Below are positions 26,560-36,371 of a DNA stretch of 64,000 nucleotides, in pieces. Origin of the DNA: Fidelibacterota bacterium (GTDB lineage Bacteria > Fidelibacterota > Marinisomatia > SCGC-AAA003-L08 > TS1B11); the NCBI GenBank assembly GCA_020354025.1, contig CP070638.1, positions 345,897 through 409,896 on the forward strand. Direction: 5' to 3'. Positions within the stretch are counted from its first letter, which is position 1. Every line of letters begins with the position of its first letter. The notes beneath the pieces are model-generated. The model was not told where the DNA came from. It saw nothing but the letters and a program-made list of their open reading frames with translations, and did no database searches. Both the position numbers and the translations under genes were made by a program.

Positions 26560-28767
26560 CTATGAGCGGGTTCGGTCAGGCCTGCGGTTCGGACGGCCTC
26601 CGCCGCGATTTGAATTACCGGGGCGACGCGGTTTCCTTCGAGGACCGCCATTTCCTGTGTGGCGGTCTTTACGAGGCGGCTCAGTCCAACCATCGGGCTT
26701 TTCCCGCAGGGCTTTCCGACTGAAGTCCAGACGTCCCAGATCGTCAATCTTTATCAGCTTCACATCAACCTCGTCACCGATATTCAGAACGTCTTCTACC
26801 CTACGGACCCGGTTCCAGTCAAGCTCGGAGATGTGAACCAGACCCTCCTTGCCGGGTGCAATTTCCACAAAAGCTCCAAAATCCATAATCCGACGAACTG
26901 TACCTCGGTATGTCGATCCTACATCGGGCTCCTTGATGATCAACTCCACCATCCGGATAGCATCGTCAAGATTATCTTCACTCGTACCGCTGATGACAAC
27001 AGTGCCGTCGTCATCTACATCGACGTTGCAGCCAGTTTCTCTGGTAATGGATTTGACCACCCGGCCCCCGGGGCCGATCAGCTCGCCGATCTTCTCGGGG
27101 TCCATGGAGAGGAAGTGGATCCGGGGAGCATAATCGCTGATATTGGGACGTGGCGCAGCCAGGACGTTAACCATACAATCCAGTATATGCTGCCGGCCTA
27201 TGCTGGCCTGGTCAAGTGCCTCCCGGATGACTTCAACCGAAATCCCTTCACTCTTCAGGTCCATTTGTATGGAGTTGATCCCCTCGCGCGTACCGGCCAC
27301 CTTAAAGTCCATGTCACCAAGGTGATCTTCGGTTCCAAGAATATCTGACAGGATTATGGAGCGGTCGGACTCCATGATAAGTCCCATTGCAATGCCCGCG
27401 ACGGGTGCCTTGATGGGAACTCCGGCGTCCATTAGTGCCATGCACGAGGCACAGACCGTAGCCATTGAGGAGCTGCCGTTGGACTCCAGGATTTCTGATA
27501 CTATGCGGACCGTATAGGGGAATTTCTCAAATTCGGGCATGACTTTTTGTAGCGCTCGCTCGGCCAGATTGCCATGGCCGATTTCCCGCCGCGAAGTGCC
27601 CCGCATTGGCTTTACTTCGCCTACGGAAAATGGCGGGAAATTATAATGGAGCATGTGGTTCTTGTAGTACGTCCCTTCGATATCATCAATAAGCTGTTCA
27701 TCCTTCTTGGAACCCAAGGTGGTAATGGCCAGTGCTTGGGTTTCACCCCGGGTGAACAGGGCGGAGCCATGAGTGCGTGGCAGTACTTGGGTCTCGACTG
27801 TAATAGGACGGATTTCATCGGGCTTGCGGCCGTCGGCACGGACTCCTTCGAGGGTCTTCAGACGCAGGTCTTCACGAATCAGCTCCGAGATACGCTTGGC
27901 AATGATCTGCTCCTGCTCCGGGAACTGCTCCGCCAGCTTTTCCTGCACCTCGGCTATGAAGGTATCGATATCTCTATATCGGTTCTCTTTGTTCTTCGGG
28001 CTGTTGAGGTCGTCCAAACGGGGCTGTACGAGGGTATCCACCACCCGGTGGAGTTCTTCATCGACTTCTGGGAGTGTGAAGGACCGTTTGGACCTCCCCA
28101 CCTCGGCAATCAATTCCGCCTGCAGCTCGATGATATCTCTGATAGCTTCTTGGGCATACTGCAGCGCGGTTACTAGCTCTGACTCACTGATCTGGTCCGA
28201 TTCCCCCTCAACCATTACGATAGTATCCTTCTTCCCCACCACCACGATGTCCATGGCACTGGACTCGAGCTCAGCATTTGTCGGATTCAGGCAGATCTTG
28301 CCGTCAATCCAACCGACACGCACGGCTGCTACCGGGCCGTTCCAGGGGATATCAGAGATACTCAAGGCCGCCGAGGCGCCGATGGTTCCCAGGATATCCG
28401 GGGTGTTATCAGCATCAGCGGAGAGAACGTTGATGATCACTTGGGTCTCGCTCAGGAAGCCATCAGGGAAAAGGGGACGTATGGGTCGGTCTGTCAGTCG
28501 TGCTCCCAGAACCTCTTTCTCGGAAGGACGCCCTTCACGTTTGAAAAATCCGCCGGGAATCCGGCCCGCTGCGTAGGTCTTTTCGCGGTATTCAACGGAG
28601 AGCGGAAAGAATCCCCGGTCAGGTGCCGTTTCCCTGGCCGCAACTGCTGTTACTAGGGCTACTGTATCGGCGTACCGTACAACTACCGCACCATCGGCCT
28701 GTTTTGCCATACGACCGGTCTCTAAACTGAGGATCCTTCCGGCTAACTCTAATTCCTTCTTAATCAT
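26560..28767 (-). CDS. pnp: Polyribonucleotide nucleotidyltransferase (PNPase)
   Basis: A 735-residue 3'-to-5' phosphorolytic exoribonuclease, a trimer that is a core member of RNA decay. Two RNase PH domains are visible (VVVRYADTVALVTAV, FPLSVEYREKTYAAGRIPGGFFKREGRPSEKE; then the second with FTRGETQALAITTLGSKKDEQ and GTSRREIGHGNLAERAL). They are followed by a KH domain (PEKIGELIGPGGRVVKSITRETG), an S1 domain (GTVRRIMDFGAFVEIAPGKEGLVHISELD) and an Arg/Gly/Pro-rich basic tail. The tail is longer than in many PNPases and is probably RNA-binding. It follows rpsO, as in many bacteria. Confidence 0.98.
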   Translation of the reverse strand: MIKKELELAGRILSLETGRMAKQADGAVVVRYADTVALVTAVAARETAPDRGFFPLSVEYREKTYAAGRIPGGFFKREGRPSEKEVLGARLTDRPIRPLFPDGFLSETQVIINVLSADADNTPDILGTIGASAALSISDIPWNGPVAAVRVGWIDGKICLNPTNAELESSAMDIVVVGKKDTIVMVEGESDQISESELVTALQYAQEAIRDIIELQAELIAEVGRSKRSFTLPEVDEELHRVVDTLVQPRLDDLNSPKNKENRYRDIDTFIAEVQEKLAEQFPEQEQIIAKRISELIREDLRLKTLEGVRADGRKPDEIRPITVETQVLPRTHGSALFTRGETQALAITTLGSKKDEQLIDDIEGTYYKNHMLHYNFPPFSVGEVKPMRGTSRREIGHGNLAERALQKVMPEFEKFPYTVRIVSEILESNGSSSMATVCASCMALMDAGVPIKAPVAGIAMGLIMESDRSIILSDILGTEDHLGDMDFKVAGTREGINSIQMDLKSEGISVEVIREALDQASIGRQHILDCMVNVLAAPRPNISDYAPRIHFLSMDPEKIGELIGPGGRVVKSITRETGCNVDVDDDGTVVISGTSEDNLDDAIRMVELIIKEPDVGSTYRGTVRRIMDFGAFVEIAPGKEGLVHISELDWNRVRRVEDVLNIGDEVDVKLIKIDDLGRLDFSRKALREKPDGWTEPPRKDRHTGNGGPRRKPRRPGNSNRGGGRPNRRPDRTRS

Positions 28768-28824
28768 GACTATAGGTCTTCTCTTTTCTTTCTAATTTAT
28801 CATTTAGTAATTATCCAGCTGTAA

Positions 28825-29094
28825 TTAGCGGCGCAAACCGAGTCCTTTTATCAGCTTTGAATAGCTCTCCAAATCGGTTCGCCTGAGGTATTTCAATAGC
28901 CGCCTCCGGGCACTGACCATCCTGATAAGTCCCCGACGGCTATGGTGGTCTTTCTTGTGGTTTTGCGAATGCTCCGTCAGGTCCCGAATCTGCTCGCTTA
29001 GCAGTGCTATCTGTACTTCGGGTGAACCGGTATCGGACGCATCCTTTCCAAATTTCTTGATAATCTCTTCCTTCTTTTCACGAGACAGCGGCAT
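28825..29094 (-). CDS. rpsO: Small ribosomal subunit protein uS15
   Basis: An 89-residue protein, the standard length. Contains [54 protein letters not shown] and a C-terminal LIKGLGLRR, all universal S15 segments that bind 16S rRNA helices 20 to 22. AGGAGG stands 8 to 9 nt before the ATG. The start lies within the last 17 nt of ribF, so the two are translationally linked. S15 often represses its own mRNA; I did not identify the pseudoknot here. Confidence 0.98.
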   Translation of the reverse strand: MPLSREKKEEIIKKFGKDASDTGSPEVQIALLSEQIRDLTEHSQNHKKDHHSRRGLIRMVSARRRLLKYLRRTDLESYSKLIKGLGLRR

Positions 29095-30049
29095 GAACAG
29101 GTTTTCCTCCTTGATGTTGATTTATCCATTCCATTGAATTATGTCTATCGCGGTCTAGCTGGTTTCGGAGCTCTGCCGCATTGCTGAACTTCTGCTCATC
29201 GCGAAGGCGATGGTGAAATCGGAATGCCAGGGTCTGGTTATATAGGTTATTTTCCGGCAGATCGAAGAAATGCGCTTCGACGCTCAAAGCCTTTCCATTA
29301 AACGTCGGCCTGTAACCAACGTTACACATACCAAAGATTGTCTGCCCATGAACATCGGCGGAAACGATATACACGCCAGCTTTCGGAATGAGCTGAGTGG
29401 ATTCTTCCGGTGTGAGGTTGGCCGTGGGATAGTCCAGCATCCGGCCCCGCCCGGTTCCCGGCATAATCTTGCCGGGGATTTCGTAAGGCCAGCCTAATAG
29501 CTGTTCCGCTTCAGTGCAATGCCCCTCACGCAGCAACTGCCTGATGTTCGCGCTGCTGACGATTGTGTCGGAATCATCCACGGCCTGTACTATATCAGCT
29601 TCATAACCATAAACTCGGGCATGCTCCCTCAAGAACTGGGCGTTGCCCTGGCGCTGGTTTCCGAAATGGTGATCATATCCAACGATGATATGGGATGGAT
29701 GGAAGTGGTCCACAATGATCTTTTCTAGGAATTCAACAGCGGTGATGCGACTGAATTCAGTATCAAACCGCAACACCAGGGTCAGATCTACGCCTGCCTT
29801 TTCCAAGAGGATGAGCTTCCTATTAAGGGTGGCGATCAATTCCAACTTGGGAGTACCGGGCGAGGCCAGAATGTGTTGAGGATGTGGATCAAAGGTAATG
29901 ACCACGGTTGGTACAGCCTTGCTCCGGGATTTTTCTACCAGTCTGCTGATCACCGCCAGGTGCCCTCGGTGCAGGCCGTCAAAGGTCCCGACAGTCAGAA
30001 CGGAATCAGCGATCGGTGGGAGGTCGTCTAGGCGACGATAGGTGTCCAT
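29078..30049 (-). CDS. ribF: Bifunctional riboflavin kinase / FAD synthetase
   Basis: A 323-residue enzyme that phosphorylates riboflavin to FMN and adenylates FMN to FAD. The N-terminal nucleotidyltransferase domain has [23 protein letters not shown] and [15 protein letters not shown]. The C-terminal kinase domain has [15 protein letters not shown] and the catalytic-like EAHFFDL. Length is normal. It overlaps truB by 22 nt and rpsO by 17 nt, so all are in one operon. The final residues ([10 protein letters not shown]) are read through the rpsO start. Its product FMN/FAD links it to the rib genes at 52.6-56.2 kb. Confidence 0.97.
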   Translation of the reverse strand: MDTYRRLDDLPPIADSVLTVGTFDGLHRGHLAVISRLVEKSRSKAVPTVVITFDPHPQHILASPGTPKLELIATLNRKLILLEKAGVDLTLVLRFDTEFSRITAVEFLEKIIVDHFHPSHIIVGYDHHFGNQRQGNAQFLREHARVYGYEADIVQAVDDSDTIVSSANIRQLLREGHCTEAEQLLGWPYEIPGKIMPGTGRGRMLDYPTANLTPEESTQLIPKAGVYIVSADVHGQTIFGMCNVGYRPTFNGKALSVEAHFFDLPENNLYNQTLAFRFHHRLRDEQKFSNAAELRNQLDRDRHNSMEWINQHQGGKPVHAAVS

Positions 30050-30690
30050 GAAGTCAACTGTTCCATCCTGATGGCATCTGCCTGCCCATAAGAACCCACT
30101 CGCGTGCGTGTTAATGCAGTCAGATAGCCTACCGTGTTAAGTGCCAGCGCAAGATCAGCCGCTAGAGTGCGGATATAGGTACCTTTACCGCAGGTTACCC
30201 TCAGCTCCAATTCGTCGGGAGGGCACCATGACACCAGGTCTATGTCGTAAATCCGTACCTTGCGTGAATCTCTGGGTACCGTCTTCCCAGCCCGTGCCAG
30301 TTGGTAGAGTCGGGTGCCGTTAACCTTCAAGGCCGAATACATAGGCGGCACTTGCTCTATAGTCCCCACAAACCGGTCAAGGATCTCCAAAATAATACTT
30401 CGCGATAAGGCCGGCACTGGAGCCGTATCGGTTACAGCGCCAGACGGATCGAGGGTGTCGGTCGTCGTACCCAGTTTTATTCTTGACAGATACTCCTTAT
30501 CAAGATCCATCAGTTGGGAGACGCGCTTGGTGGCCTTGCCAAGGCAAAGCACCAGCACTCCTTCAGCAAAAGGGTCCAGAGTGCCGGCATGCCCCACCTT
30601 GCGGACCTTGGTCACCGACCGCACTTTCCTGACAACGTCGAAAGAGGTCCACTTCACGGGTTTCCAGAAGGGCTGAACGAGATCAGTCAC
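30028..30690 (-). CDS. truB: tRNA pseudouridine(55) synthase TruB, short form
   Basis: A 220-residue enzyme making pseudouridine 55 in the T loop of tRNA. The catalytic Asp is in HAGTLDPFAEGVLVLCLGKATK, and the RNA-binding segments QVPPMYSALKVNGTRLYQLARAG and GKGTYIRTLAADLA are present. It is shorter than E. coli TruB (about 314) because the C-terminal PUA-like domain is absent, as in some other bacteria. The GTG start shares GTGA with the rbfA stop (4-nt overlap), a sign of translational coupling. Confidence 0.96.
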   Translation of the reverse strand: MTDLVQPFWKPVKWTSFDVVRKVRSVTKVRKVGHAGTLDPFAEGVLVLCLGKATKRVSQLMDLDKEYLSRIKLGTTTDTLDPSGAVTDTAPVPALSRSIILEILDRFVGTIEQVPPMYSALKVNGTRLYQLARAGKTVPRDSRKVRIYDIDLVSWCPPDELELRVTCGKGTYIRTLAADLALALNTVGYLTALTRTRVGSYGQADAIRMEQLTSWTPIVA

Positions 30691-31067
30691 TGCTTTATAT
30701 CAGTTTCGTCGCGGTGAAGATTTTCGATAATGGCCTGGACTCTGGAGGAGCGTTCGGCCGATTCGTCAAGATAAAAACGCAGATCGGGCACATATTTAGC
30801 TCGAAGTTCATTCCCCAGGTGATACCGGATTTCTTTTCTACGGCGAAGCAGCTCTCCCAGGACCTCCTCCTTGGGGGCGCTGGGATTTAAAAAACTAAGG
30901 TAAACCTTCGCAATGCGCAGGTCCCTGGTTATGTCCACGTGGGTGACAGTGAGCATGCCGGCCGAGAGTACCCGGACTTTGGTGAGAAATACCTCGCCTA
31001 GGATGCGTTGAACTTCTTCGGCAACTCTGAGAGACCGTGGAATTGTAGTACGATGAGAATCAGGCAA
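30687..31067 (-). CDS. rbfA: Ribosome-binding factor A
   Basis: A 126-residue KH-fold maturation factor for the 30S subunit. It opens RSLRVAEEVQRILGEVFLTKV, then LTVTHVDITRDLRIAKVYLSFL, and ends KYVPDLRFYLDESAERSSRVQAII, which are the family's conserved blocks. It begins at TTG at 31067, 8 nt inside the end of infB; no ATG is close by. The SD is weak (GAAGTGAA), which fits coupling to infB translation. Confidence 0.95.
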   Translation of the reverse strand: MPDSHRTTIPRSLRVAEEVQRILGEVFLTKVRVLSAGMLTVTHVDITRDLRIAKVYLSFLNPSAPKEEVLGELLRRRKEIRYHLGNELRAKYVPDLRFYLDESAERSSRVQAIIENLHRDETDIKQ

Positions 31068-33609
31068 GGGTTCGTTTCACTTCCTTCACTTCAAAGACTT
31101 CCAGGATATCACCTTCGGTGAAATCCGAGAATCCTTCAATGCCAATACCACACTCATAGCCTTCTTGTACTTCCTTCACATCGTCCTTGAAACGCTTAAG
31201 AGAAGTTAATTTGCCCTCATGCAGGAGCTCCCCGTCACGTTTAACCCTGAGCATTGTATTCCGTATGGCCTTGCCATCTTTCATATAGCAACCGGCGATA
31301 GTGCCTATCCCGGGTATCCTGAAGGTCGCACGGACTTCCGCTATGCCCAGAGGGGACTCCACTTTCTCGGGCTCAAGGAGACCCTCAAGGGCAAGTTTCA
31401 CCTCATCCACCGCATTGTAGATAACATCGTAATTACGGATTTCCACACCATCCTTCTTGGCCAGTATTTTCGCGCCGGAGGAGGTACTCACCCTGAAGGC
31501 GATAATCACGGCATTTGAGGCCAGGGCCAGGAGTACATCGTTCTCGCTGACCATTCCCACACCTCGGTGGATGACATCAACGGCAACTTCCTCAGCTGAG
31601 AGTTCATCGAGCGCATCCGAGAGAGCTTCCAGTGAGCCGTCAACGTCGGCCTTGATAAGTATAGAGAGCTGCTTGACTTCACCCTCACGAATCTGCCGTG
31701 ATATCTCATCAAGTGTCCGGACACTTTTCCGGCGGTATTCTATTTCACGCCGCACCCGGGATCTTTCAGAACCAATGCGCTTTGCCTCACGTTCGTCCTC
31801 GAAAATGATGAATCGGTCACCAGCTTGGGGAACATTCTCAAAACCCTGTATCTGTACCGGATCGGAGGGATAAGCCGCTTTCGCCTTGATTCCGCGTTCA
31901 TTCTGCATAGCCCGCACACGACCGATCTGGCTGCCGCACAGAAATGTGTCGCCCGGTATCAGTGTACCTTTCTGCACCAGTACCGTGGCCACCGGACCAA
32001 GGCCCTTATCGAGTCGGGACTCAATAATGGTGCCAACCGCAGGGGCTTCTTTCACTGCTTGAAGATCCAGGATTTCCGCTTCCACCAGGATTTTATCCAG
32101 GAGATCCTGAACGCCATCCCCACGCTTGGCGGAAATCTCGGCGCTCTGGACTTTGCCGCCCCAGTCCTCGACTAGAACCTCATTCTCGGACAATTCACGC
32201 TTAACTCGCTCCGAATCAGCGTTTGGCTTATCTATCTTGTTAATTGCCACGACAATATGAACTCCGGCGGCCTTGGCGTGGTTGATTGCTTCAACTGTCT
32301 GGGGCATTACGGCATCATCAGCAGCCACTACCAGGACCACAATATCGGTAATCTGCGCTCCCCGCGATCGCATGGCAGTAAAAGCCTCGTGACCGGGAGT
32401 ATCGAGGAAAGTGATCCTCTGGCCTTTGGGCAAGGTCACTTCATAGGCCCCAATGTGCTGGGTGATGCCACCTGACTCGCCCCCAACCACGTTGGTGGAG
32501 CGGATGTAGTCCAGGAGGGAGGTTTTACCGTGATCTACATGACCCATCACCGTTACTATCGGTGGCCGGGAGACCAATTCCTCGGTGTCGTCGGTGTCTG
32601 CGGCCATGTCCTGGAGAACGGTCTCATCGTCGAGAACATCCTCTTCCTCAATACTGAAGCCGAATTCTTCGGCCAGCACTGAGAGAGTTTCTAGATCAAG
32701 GCGTTGATTGATGGTAGCCATGATGCCCAGCTGCATGCAGCTGCTGATAACATCCATGGAGCTTACATCCATGGCTGCTGCCAGCTCGCTGATAGACATG
32801 AATTTGTGGATCTTAATTGAAGGTCGTTGCTCGATGGATGCTTCCGTCGCTATCTCATCAACCTTCTCCCGGCGCTGGATTTTACGTCTCCGCTCCCTGG
32901 TAGACATACTTGCCAGTGTCTGCCGAAGGGTCTGTTCGATTGATTTAACCCTGGCGTCAGCTACTTCCCGTTTATCTTTAGTTGTAGCTGGTTTCTTCCG
33001 TCCCTGGGCGATCTTGCCTTCGATCTCCCTAATATCAATACGCTTCAGCTTGGGCTTGACGGTTGCCGGCGCTTTTTTGCCGGCTTTCCGCTTTTTCTTC
33101 TCATCATCAATCGGAGGGGCCGTAGCTGCAGCAGCTGCCTCTCTGAGTTCCTCTTCGGCAGCTTTGGCGGCCTCTTTCTGGCGTTTCAGTTCTTCAAGGG
33201 CTAGCTGCTTGTTTAGCTCCTCGTCCTTTTTACGCTGGGCCTCTTCATCACGCCGCTGCTTTTCGGTCTCTTCTCGGGCTAGTTTTGCGCGTTTCGCCTC
33301 GTCGGCTTCAATTTGCCGCTGCTCGTCAATAGACAGAATTCGTTCAAAACGACCTTTTGCGCTGGTGGACTTGCGTCGGGTGAGCGCCGCGTCACGGCGG
33401 GCCATCTCCTTGCGGTGACGGTCAACGATAACTTTTTCCTTGGCGAATTCGCCGAGTATACGCTCATAAACATCCGGCTCTATTTGTGACATGTGACTGG
33501 CAACTTTAATTCCGTCCCGCTCAAGGAATTCCATTATCTCGGTGTGAGAGATATTCAGCTCCTTGGCGATCTGGAAAATACGGGGCTTCTTAACGGCCGG
33601 TTCAGTCAT
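31060..33609 (-). CDS. infB: Translation initiation factor IF-2
   Basis: An 849-residue GTPase that positions initiator tRNA. The N-terminal domain starts [21 protein letters not shown] and is followed by a long, charged, Lys/Glu/Ala-rich coiled region (about residues 80 to 240), typical and variable in IF-2. The G domain has [19 protein letters not shown] (G1), [10 protein letters not shown] (G2), [16 protein letters not shown] (G3) and NKIDKPNAD (G4). Domains II to IV, including the C2 fMet-tRNA domain ([21 protein letters not shown]), close it. It follows nusA by 35 nt in the standard order. Confidence 0.98.
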   Translation of the reverse strand: MTEPAVKKPRIFQIAKELNISHTEIMEFLERDGIKVASHMSQIEPDVYERILGEFAKEKVIVDRHRKEMARRDAALTRRKSTSAKGRFERILSIDEQRQIEADEAKRAKLAREETEKQRRDEEAQRKKDEELNKQLALEELKRQKEAAKAAEEELREAAAAATAPPIDDEKKKRKAGKKAPATVKPKLKRIDIREIEGKIAQGRKKPATTKDKREVADARVKSIEQTLRQTLASMSTRERRRKIQRREKVDEIATEASIEQRPSIKIHKFMSISELAAAMDVSSMDVISSCMQLGIMATINQRLDLETLSVLAEEFGFSIEEEDVLDDETVLQDMAADTDDTEELVSRPPIVTVMGHVDHGKTSLLDYIRSTNVVGGESGGITQHIGAYEVTLPKGQRITFLDTPGHEAFTAMRSRGAQITDIVVLVVAADDAVMPQTVEAINHAKAAGVHIVVAINKIDKPNADSERVKRELSENEVLVEDWGGKVQSAEISAKRGDGVQDLLDKILVEAEILDLQAVKEAPAVGTIIESRLDKGLGPVATVLVQKGTLIPGDTFLCGSQIGRVRAMQNERGIKAKAAYPSDPVQIQGFENVPQAGDRFIIFEDEREAKRIGSERSRVRREIEYRRKSVRTLDEISRQIREGEVKQLSILIKADVDGSLEALSDALDELSAEEVAVDVIHRGVGMVSENDVLLALASNAVIIAFRVSTSSGAKILAKKDGVEIRNYDVIYNAVDEVKLALEGLLEPEKVESPLGIAEVRATFRIPGIGTIAGCYMKDGKAIRNTMLRVKRDGELLHEGKLTSLKRFKDDVKEVQEGYECGIGIEGFSDFTEGDILEVFEVKEVKRTLA

Positions 33610-33644
33610 AACTTGGAAATGAACCTTGTCCTCGTTGGCTCTCC

Positions 33645-34964
33645 CTATCCAGCAAGTTCTTCATCGCCATCGGTCACGGGGACTTGCGCGTCTTCCTCCA
33701 CCGCCTCACGGTTGTTGCTATCTGGCTGTGTCGACACCGCCTGTGAAATAATCGTATGGACTTTTTCATAGGTCTTGGGTCCAAATCCCTTCAGCGCAAG
33801 AATATCATCTGTGGTACTCTCAAGAAATTCGCTGGCGGTATGAATGTCGGCTTGGGCCAGTAGCTCCACTTGATTTTTACTTAGCTCTTCCAGTTCATCC
33901 AGATAGATGGTGCGAACCTTCGGCCCTTCGTACTCGGACTGCTTGACCGCGTCGATAGTATAACCGGTTACTCGGGAAGCCAGGAGGATATTCTGGCCGT
34001 TCTTGCCAATGGCTGTGGGTAATTCCTCGTCACTGAAAACGGCCATGATATAAGGACGGTCTTCCATGATTAGTAGGTTTACCGGTTTGGCAGGTGATAA
34101 CGACCTGGAGACTAGGATCTCCGGCTGATTGCTCCAGTTGATAATGTCGATTTTTTCCCCGCTCAGTTCCCGTACGATTGACTGGATGCGACTCCCGCGC
34201 ATGCCTACACAAGCCCCGACAGCGTCAACGCGTCTATCGTGAGAAAAGACTATAATCTTGCTACGATCCCCCGGGGCACGTGCTACGTTCTTGATCTCGA
34301 TGATCCCGTCCTCGATCTCGGGTACCTCCATCTCGAACAGGCGGATTAGGAAATCGTTGTCCGCCCGCGATACAATGATGTCAGGACCCTTGGGTGTCAA
34401 ATCAACCGATTTTATCAGGGCTCTAATTGTGCTGCCCCGGCGGTAGCGTTCACTGGGTATCTGCTCCAACTTGGGTAAACGGAGCTCTACTCGATCAATA
34501 TTGATGTAGACGTTGTCGCGTCGGACTTGGTGAATGTCGCCGGTGGCAATGGTTCCTACTAGCTGGATATATTCATCATAAACCGATTGCTTCTCAATTT
34601 CTCGAATCTTCTGGCTGAGAAACTGTTTGGCGGTTGAAATTAATCGGCGACCGAAGTTGGTTGGATCAATGATCTCAATAAAGGGATCACCCTCATCAAG
34701 GTCGGGCTCAACTTTGCGGGCATCATCAAGGCTGATTTCAACCACCGGATTGTTCACTGCCTGCACCACCGTTTTTTCCTGATAGATCTCTATCGTTCCC
34801 TTATCCATGTTAACAATAACGCTGAAATTGGTATACTCTTCACCATATTTCTTCTGGATGAGGACCATGAAAAGCTCTTCCATGATGGCGCCTAGATGGG
34901 CCCGGTCGATATTCTTCTCCCGGGCAATAGCAGAAAAAGATTCAATGATTTCCCGATGGATCAA
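33645..34964 (-). CDS. nusA: Transcription termination/antitermination protein NusA
   Basis: A 439-residue RNA-polymerase factor. An N-terminal NTD ([27 protein letters not shown]) is followed by S1 ([20 protein letters not shown]), KH1 ([29 protein letters not shown]) and KH2 ([23 protein letters not shown]), with a C-terminal helix-hairpin-helix ([20 protein letters not shown]). The final acidic tail is short. It follows rimP by 16 nt and precedes infB. Length fits forms that have a single HhH repeat rather than the two acidic repeats seen in E. coli. Confidence 0.98.
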   Translation of the reverse strand: MIHREIIESFSAIAREKNIDRAHLGAIMEELFMVLIQKKYGEEYTNFSVIVNMDKGTIEIYQEKTVVQAVNNPVVEISLDDARKVEPDLDEGDPFIEIIDPTNFGRRLISTAKQFLSQKIREIEKQSVYDEYIQLVGTIATGDIHQVRRDNVYINIDRVELRLPKLEQIPSERYRRGSTIRALIKSVDLTPKGPDIIVSRADNDFLIRLFEMEVPEIEDGIIEIKNVARAPGDRSKIIVFSHDRRVDAVGACVGMRGSRIQSIVRELSGEKIDIINWSNQPEILVSRSLSPAKPVNLLIMEDRPYIMAVFSDEELPTAIGKNGQNILLASRVTGYTIDAVKQSEYEGPKVRTIYLDELEELSKNQVELLAQADIHTASEFLESTTDDILALKGFGPKTYEKVHTIISQAVSTQPDSNNREAVEEDAQVPVTDGDEELAG

Positions 34965-34980
34965 AAACAGTTCTCCCTAG

Positions 34981-35436
34981 TTACCAGTTTAATTGAACAA
35001 CAGCCTGATGAATACGCTCCCAGGCAATCTCTTCTTCGGCTTCAGCTAGCTTCAGGACAATCCCATGTTGACTGGTACGGAGCAGCTCTCCTTCAATACT
35101 CATTCTACCTTCGTCTGATCCCACTGGATCATTGAGTTGGACAGCTAACCGACGTCCCATGTGCCGGGGATACTGCCAGGGCTCCTTCAATCCTGACATG
35201 ATCCCGGGCGAGGTTACCTCCAATCGAAAGTCAGTAGTACCAATCTTGCCGGCAATGCCGGCATCCTTGCGCAGCAACCGTGATATGCTGGCGATCTCAT
35301 CAATAGTGATACCCGTCGGTGTATCTGCCACAACCTTTACATGTGGCTGCCGGCCACTATCACTCACCGATGCTGCCAGAATATGAACATCGGGGCCTAG
35401 GGATCGCTCTGACAGATAATTATAAAGATCAGTCAT
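34981..35436 (-). CDS. rimP: Ribosome maturation factor RimP
   Basis: A 151-residue 30S assembly factor. Blocks include VADTPTGITIDEIASISRLL, FRLEVTSPGIMSGLKEPWQYPRHMGRRLAVQL (the family's LEVSSPGxxRPL-like region, here modified) and a C-terminal SH3-like part. It is first in the rimP-nusA-infB-rbfA-truB-ribF-rpsO-pnp operon. A 10-bp hairpin lies 23 nt upstream of its ATG, between it and the TPR membrane-protein gene. Confidence 0.93.
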   Translation of the reverse strand: MTDLYNYLSERSLGPDVHILAASVSDSGRQPHVKVVADTPTGITIDEIASISRLLRKDAGIAGKIGTTDFRLEVTSPGIMSGLKEPWQYPRHMGRRLAVQLNDPVGSDEGRMSIEGELLRTSQHGIVLKLAEAEEEIAWERIHQAVVQLNW

Positions 35437-35458
35437 TTACTGATGCCATAATACGAAG

Positions 35459-35482
35459 AAAGTGGGTCACCCGACCCACTTT
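35459..35482 (-). terminator. Hairpin between the TPR membrane-protein gene and rimP
   Basis: AAAGTGGGTC (35459-35468) and GACCCACTTT (35473-35482) pair perfectly over a 4-nt loop. On the minus strand it is followed by CTTCGTATT, so the U-tract is weak. It is either the terminator of the upstream gene or a control hairpin in the rimP leader. I call it a terminator with moderate confidence because it falls just after a gene on the same strand. Confidence 0.5.
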
Positions 35483-35540
35483 CCAATGAGAAAGTTACAT
35501 GCTCGATACTCAGTCAGCAAGGAGTTATACGGCCTCCCCC

Positions 35541-36227
35541 CTATCCCGAGAGGGCTTTGGCAGATGCCACCAATGCCTGAATTTCGCTGCGTTTCTGGAA
35601 GTCGAGTTCATCGCTGTCAAGGATTGGCTGGAGAATGTCCAGTGCTTCTACAGGTTGCTCCGAGAGGATATAGTTGCGCCCGGCATAGATGGCATACTGC
35701 TGTCTTAGCGACTCAGTGGGTGCGAACCGGTTTGCCTTTTTAAAGAGTTCCGCCGCATCCCTATGCTGTCCCCTGCCCTCCGCTATGATCCCTAGTCCTG
35801 TCAAGGCACCAGATTTGATAAGTGCGTCATCCCCGTAATCATCAAGATAGCGGCGATAGTGTTCTTCAGCTCTGGTAGAATCACCAACGAACAGTTCCGA
35901 GCGTGCCAGCAGGTACAGACCATTGCCGAAGGACTTGAAACCGCTGTATTCATCCACGTGGGCGTTCAGGAGGGTAATAACAGTGTTGTAGTTACCCTGG
36001 CCGTATTCAACAAAGGCCATACCTACAACCGCAGCGGCTTTTTCGTTCTGGGAAGCCCGCCAACGGAACACTAAGAATGCCAGGACCACAATTACCAGGC
36101 CGACGATACCAAAGCGGGAGACACGGGTCCGATGTTCTAGCCACCAGTGGCGCAGGCGGTAAAGCGATTCCATAAGGGGATCGCGTTTGAGTTCCTTGCG
36201 AGTCAATTTTTTTCGCGGCTTTAGCAT
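35541..36227 (-). CDS. Membrane-anchored TPR protein (YfgM-like)
   Basis: A 228-residue protein. A basic cytoplasmic N-terminus (KPRKKLTRKELKRDPLMESLYRLRHWWLEHR) leads to one transmembrane helix (FGIVGLVIVVLAFLVFRW, about residues 38-55), then about four tetratricopeptide repeats facing the periplasm (YGQGNYNTVITLLNAHV, ALTGLGIIAEGRGQHRDAAELFKKA, QPVEALDILQPIL). This is the layout of YfgM, an ancillary subunit of the SecYEG translocon. No BamB neighbour is visible here, so the YfgM parallel rests on architecture. It is transcribed before rimP. Confidence 0.8.
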   Translation of the reverse strand: MLKPRKKLTRKELKRDPLMESLYRLRHWWLEHRTRVSRFGIVGLVIVVLAFLVFRWRASQNEKAAAVVGMAFVEYGQGNYNTVITLLNAHVDEYSGFKSFGNGLYLLARSELFVGDSTRAEEHYRRYLDDYGDDALIKSGALTGLGIIAEGRGQHRDAAELFKKANRFAPTESLRQQYAIYAGRNYILSEQPVEALDILQPILDSDELDFQKRSEIQALVASAKALSG

Positions 36228-36371
36228 TTTCCTTCCAGTACTACCTATTTAATACGTGCGAAATTAGGATTCCATCTGCCTGTTTACCAGAGGTTTACTC
36301 GTTTCCCCACACCAGCAGGCACCTTCCCGGATCTTCTTCGTCGTAGCATGACATTTTTGCGGGCAGTTATT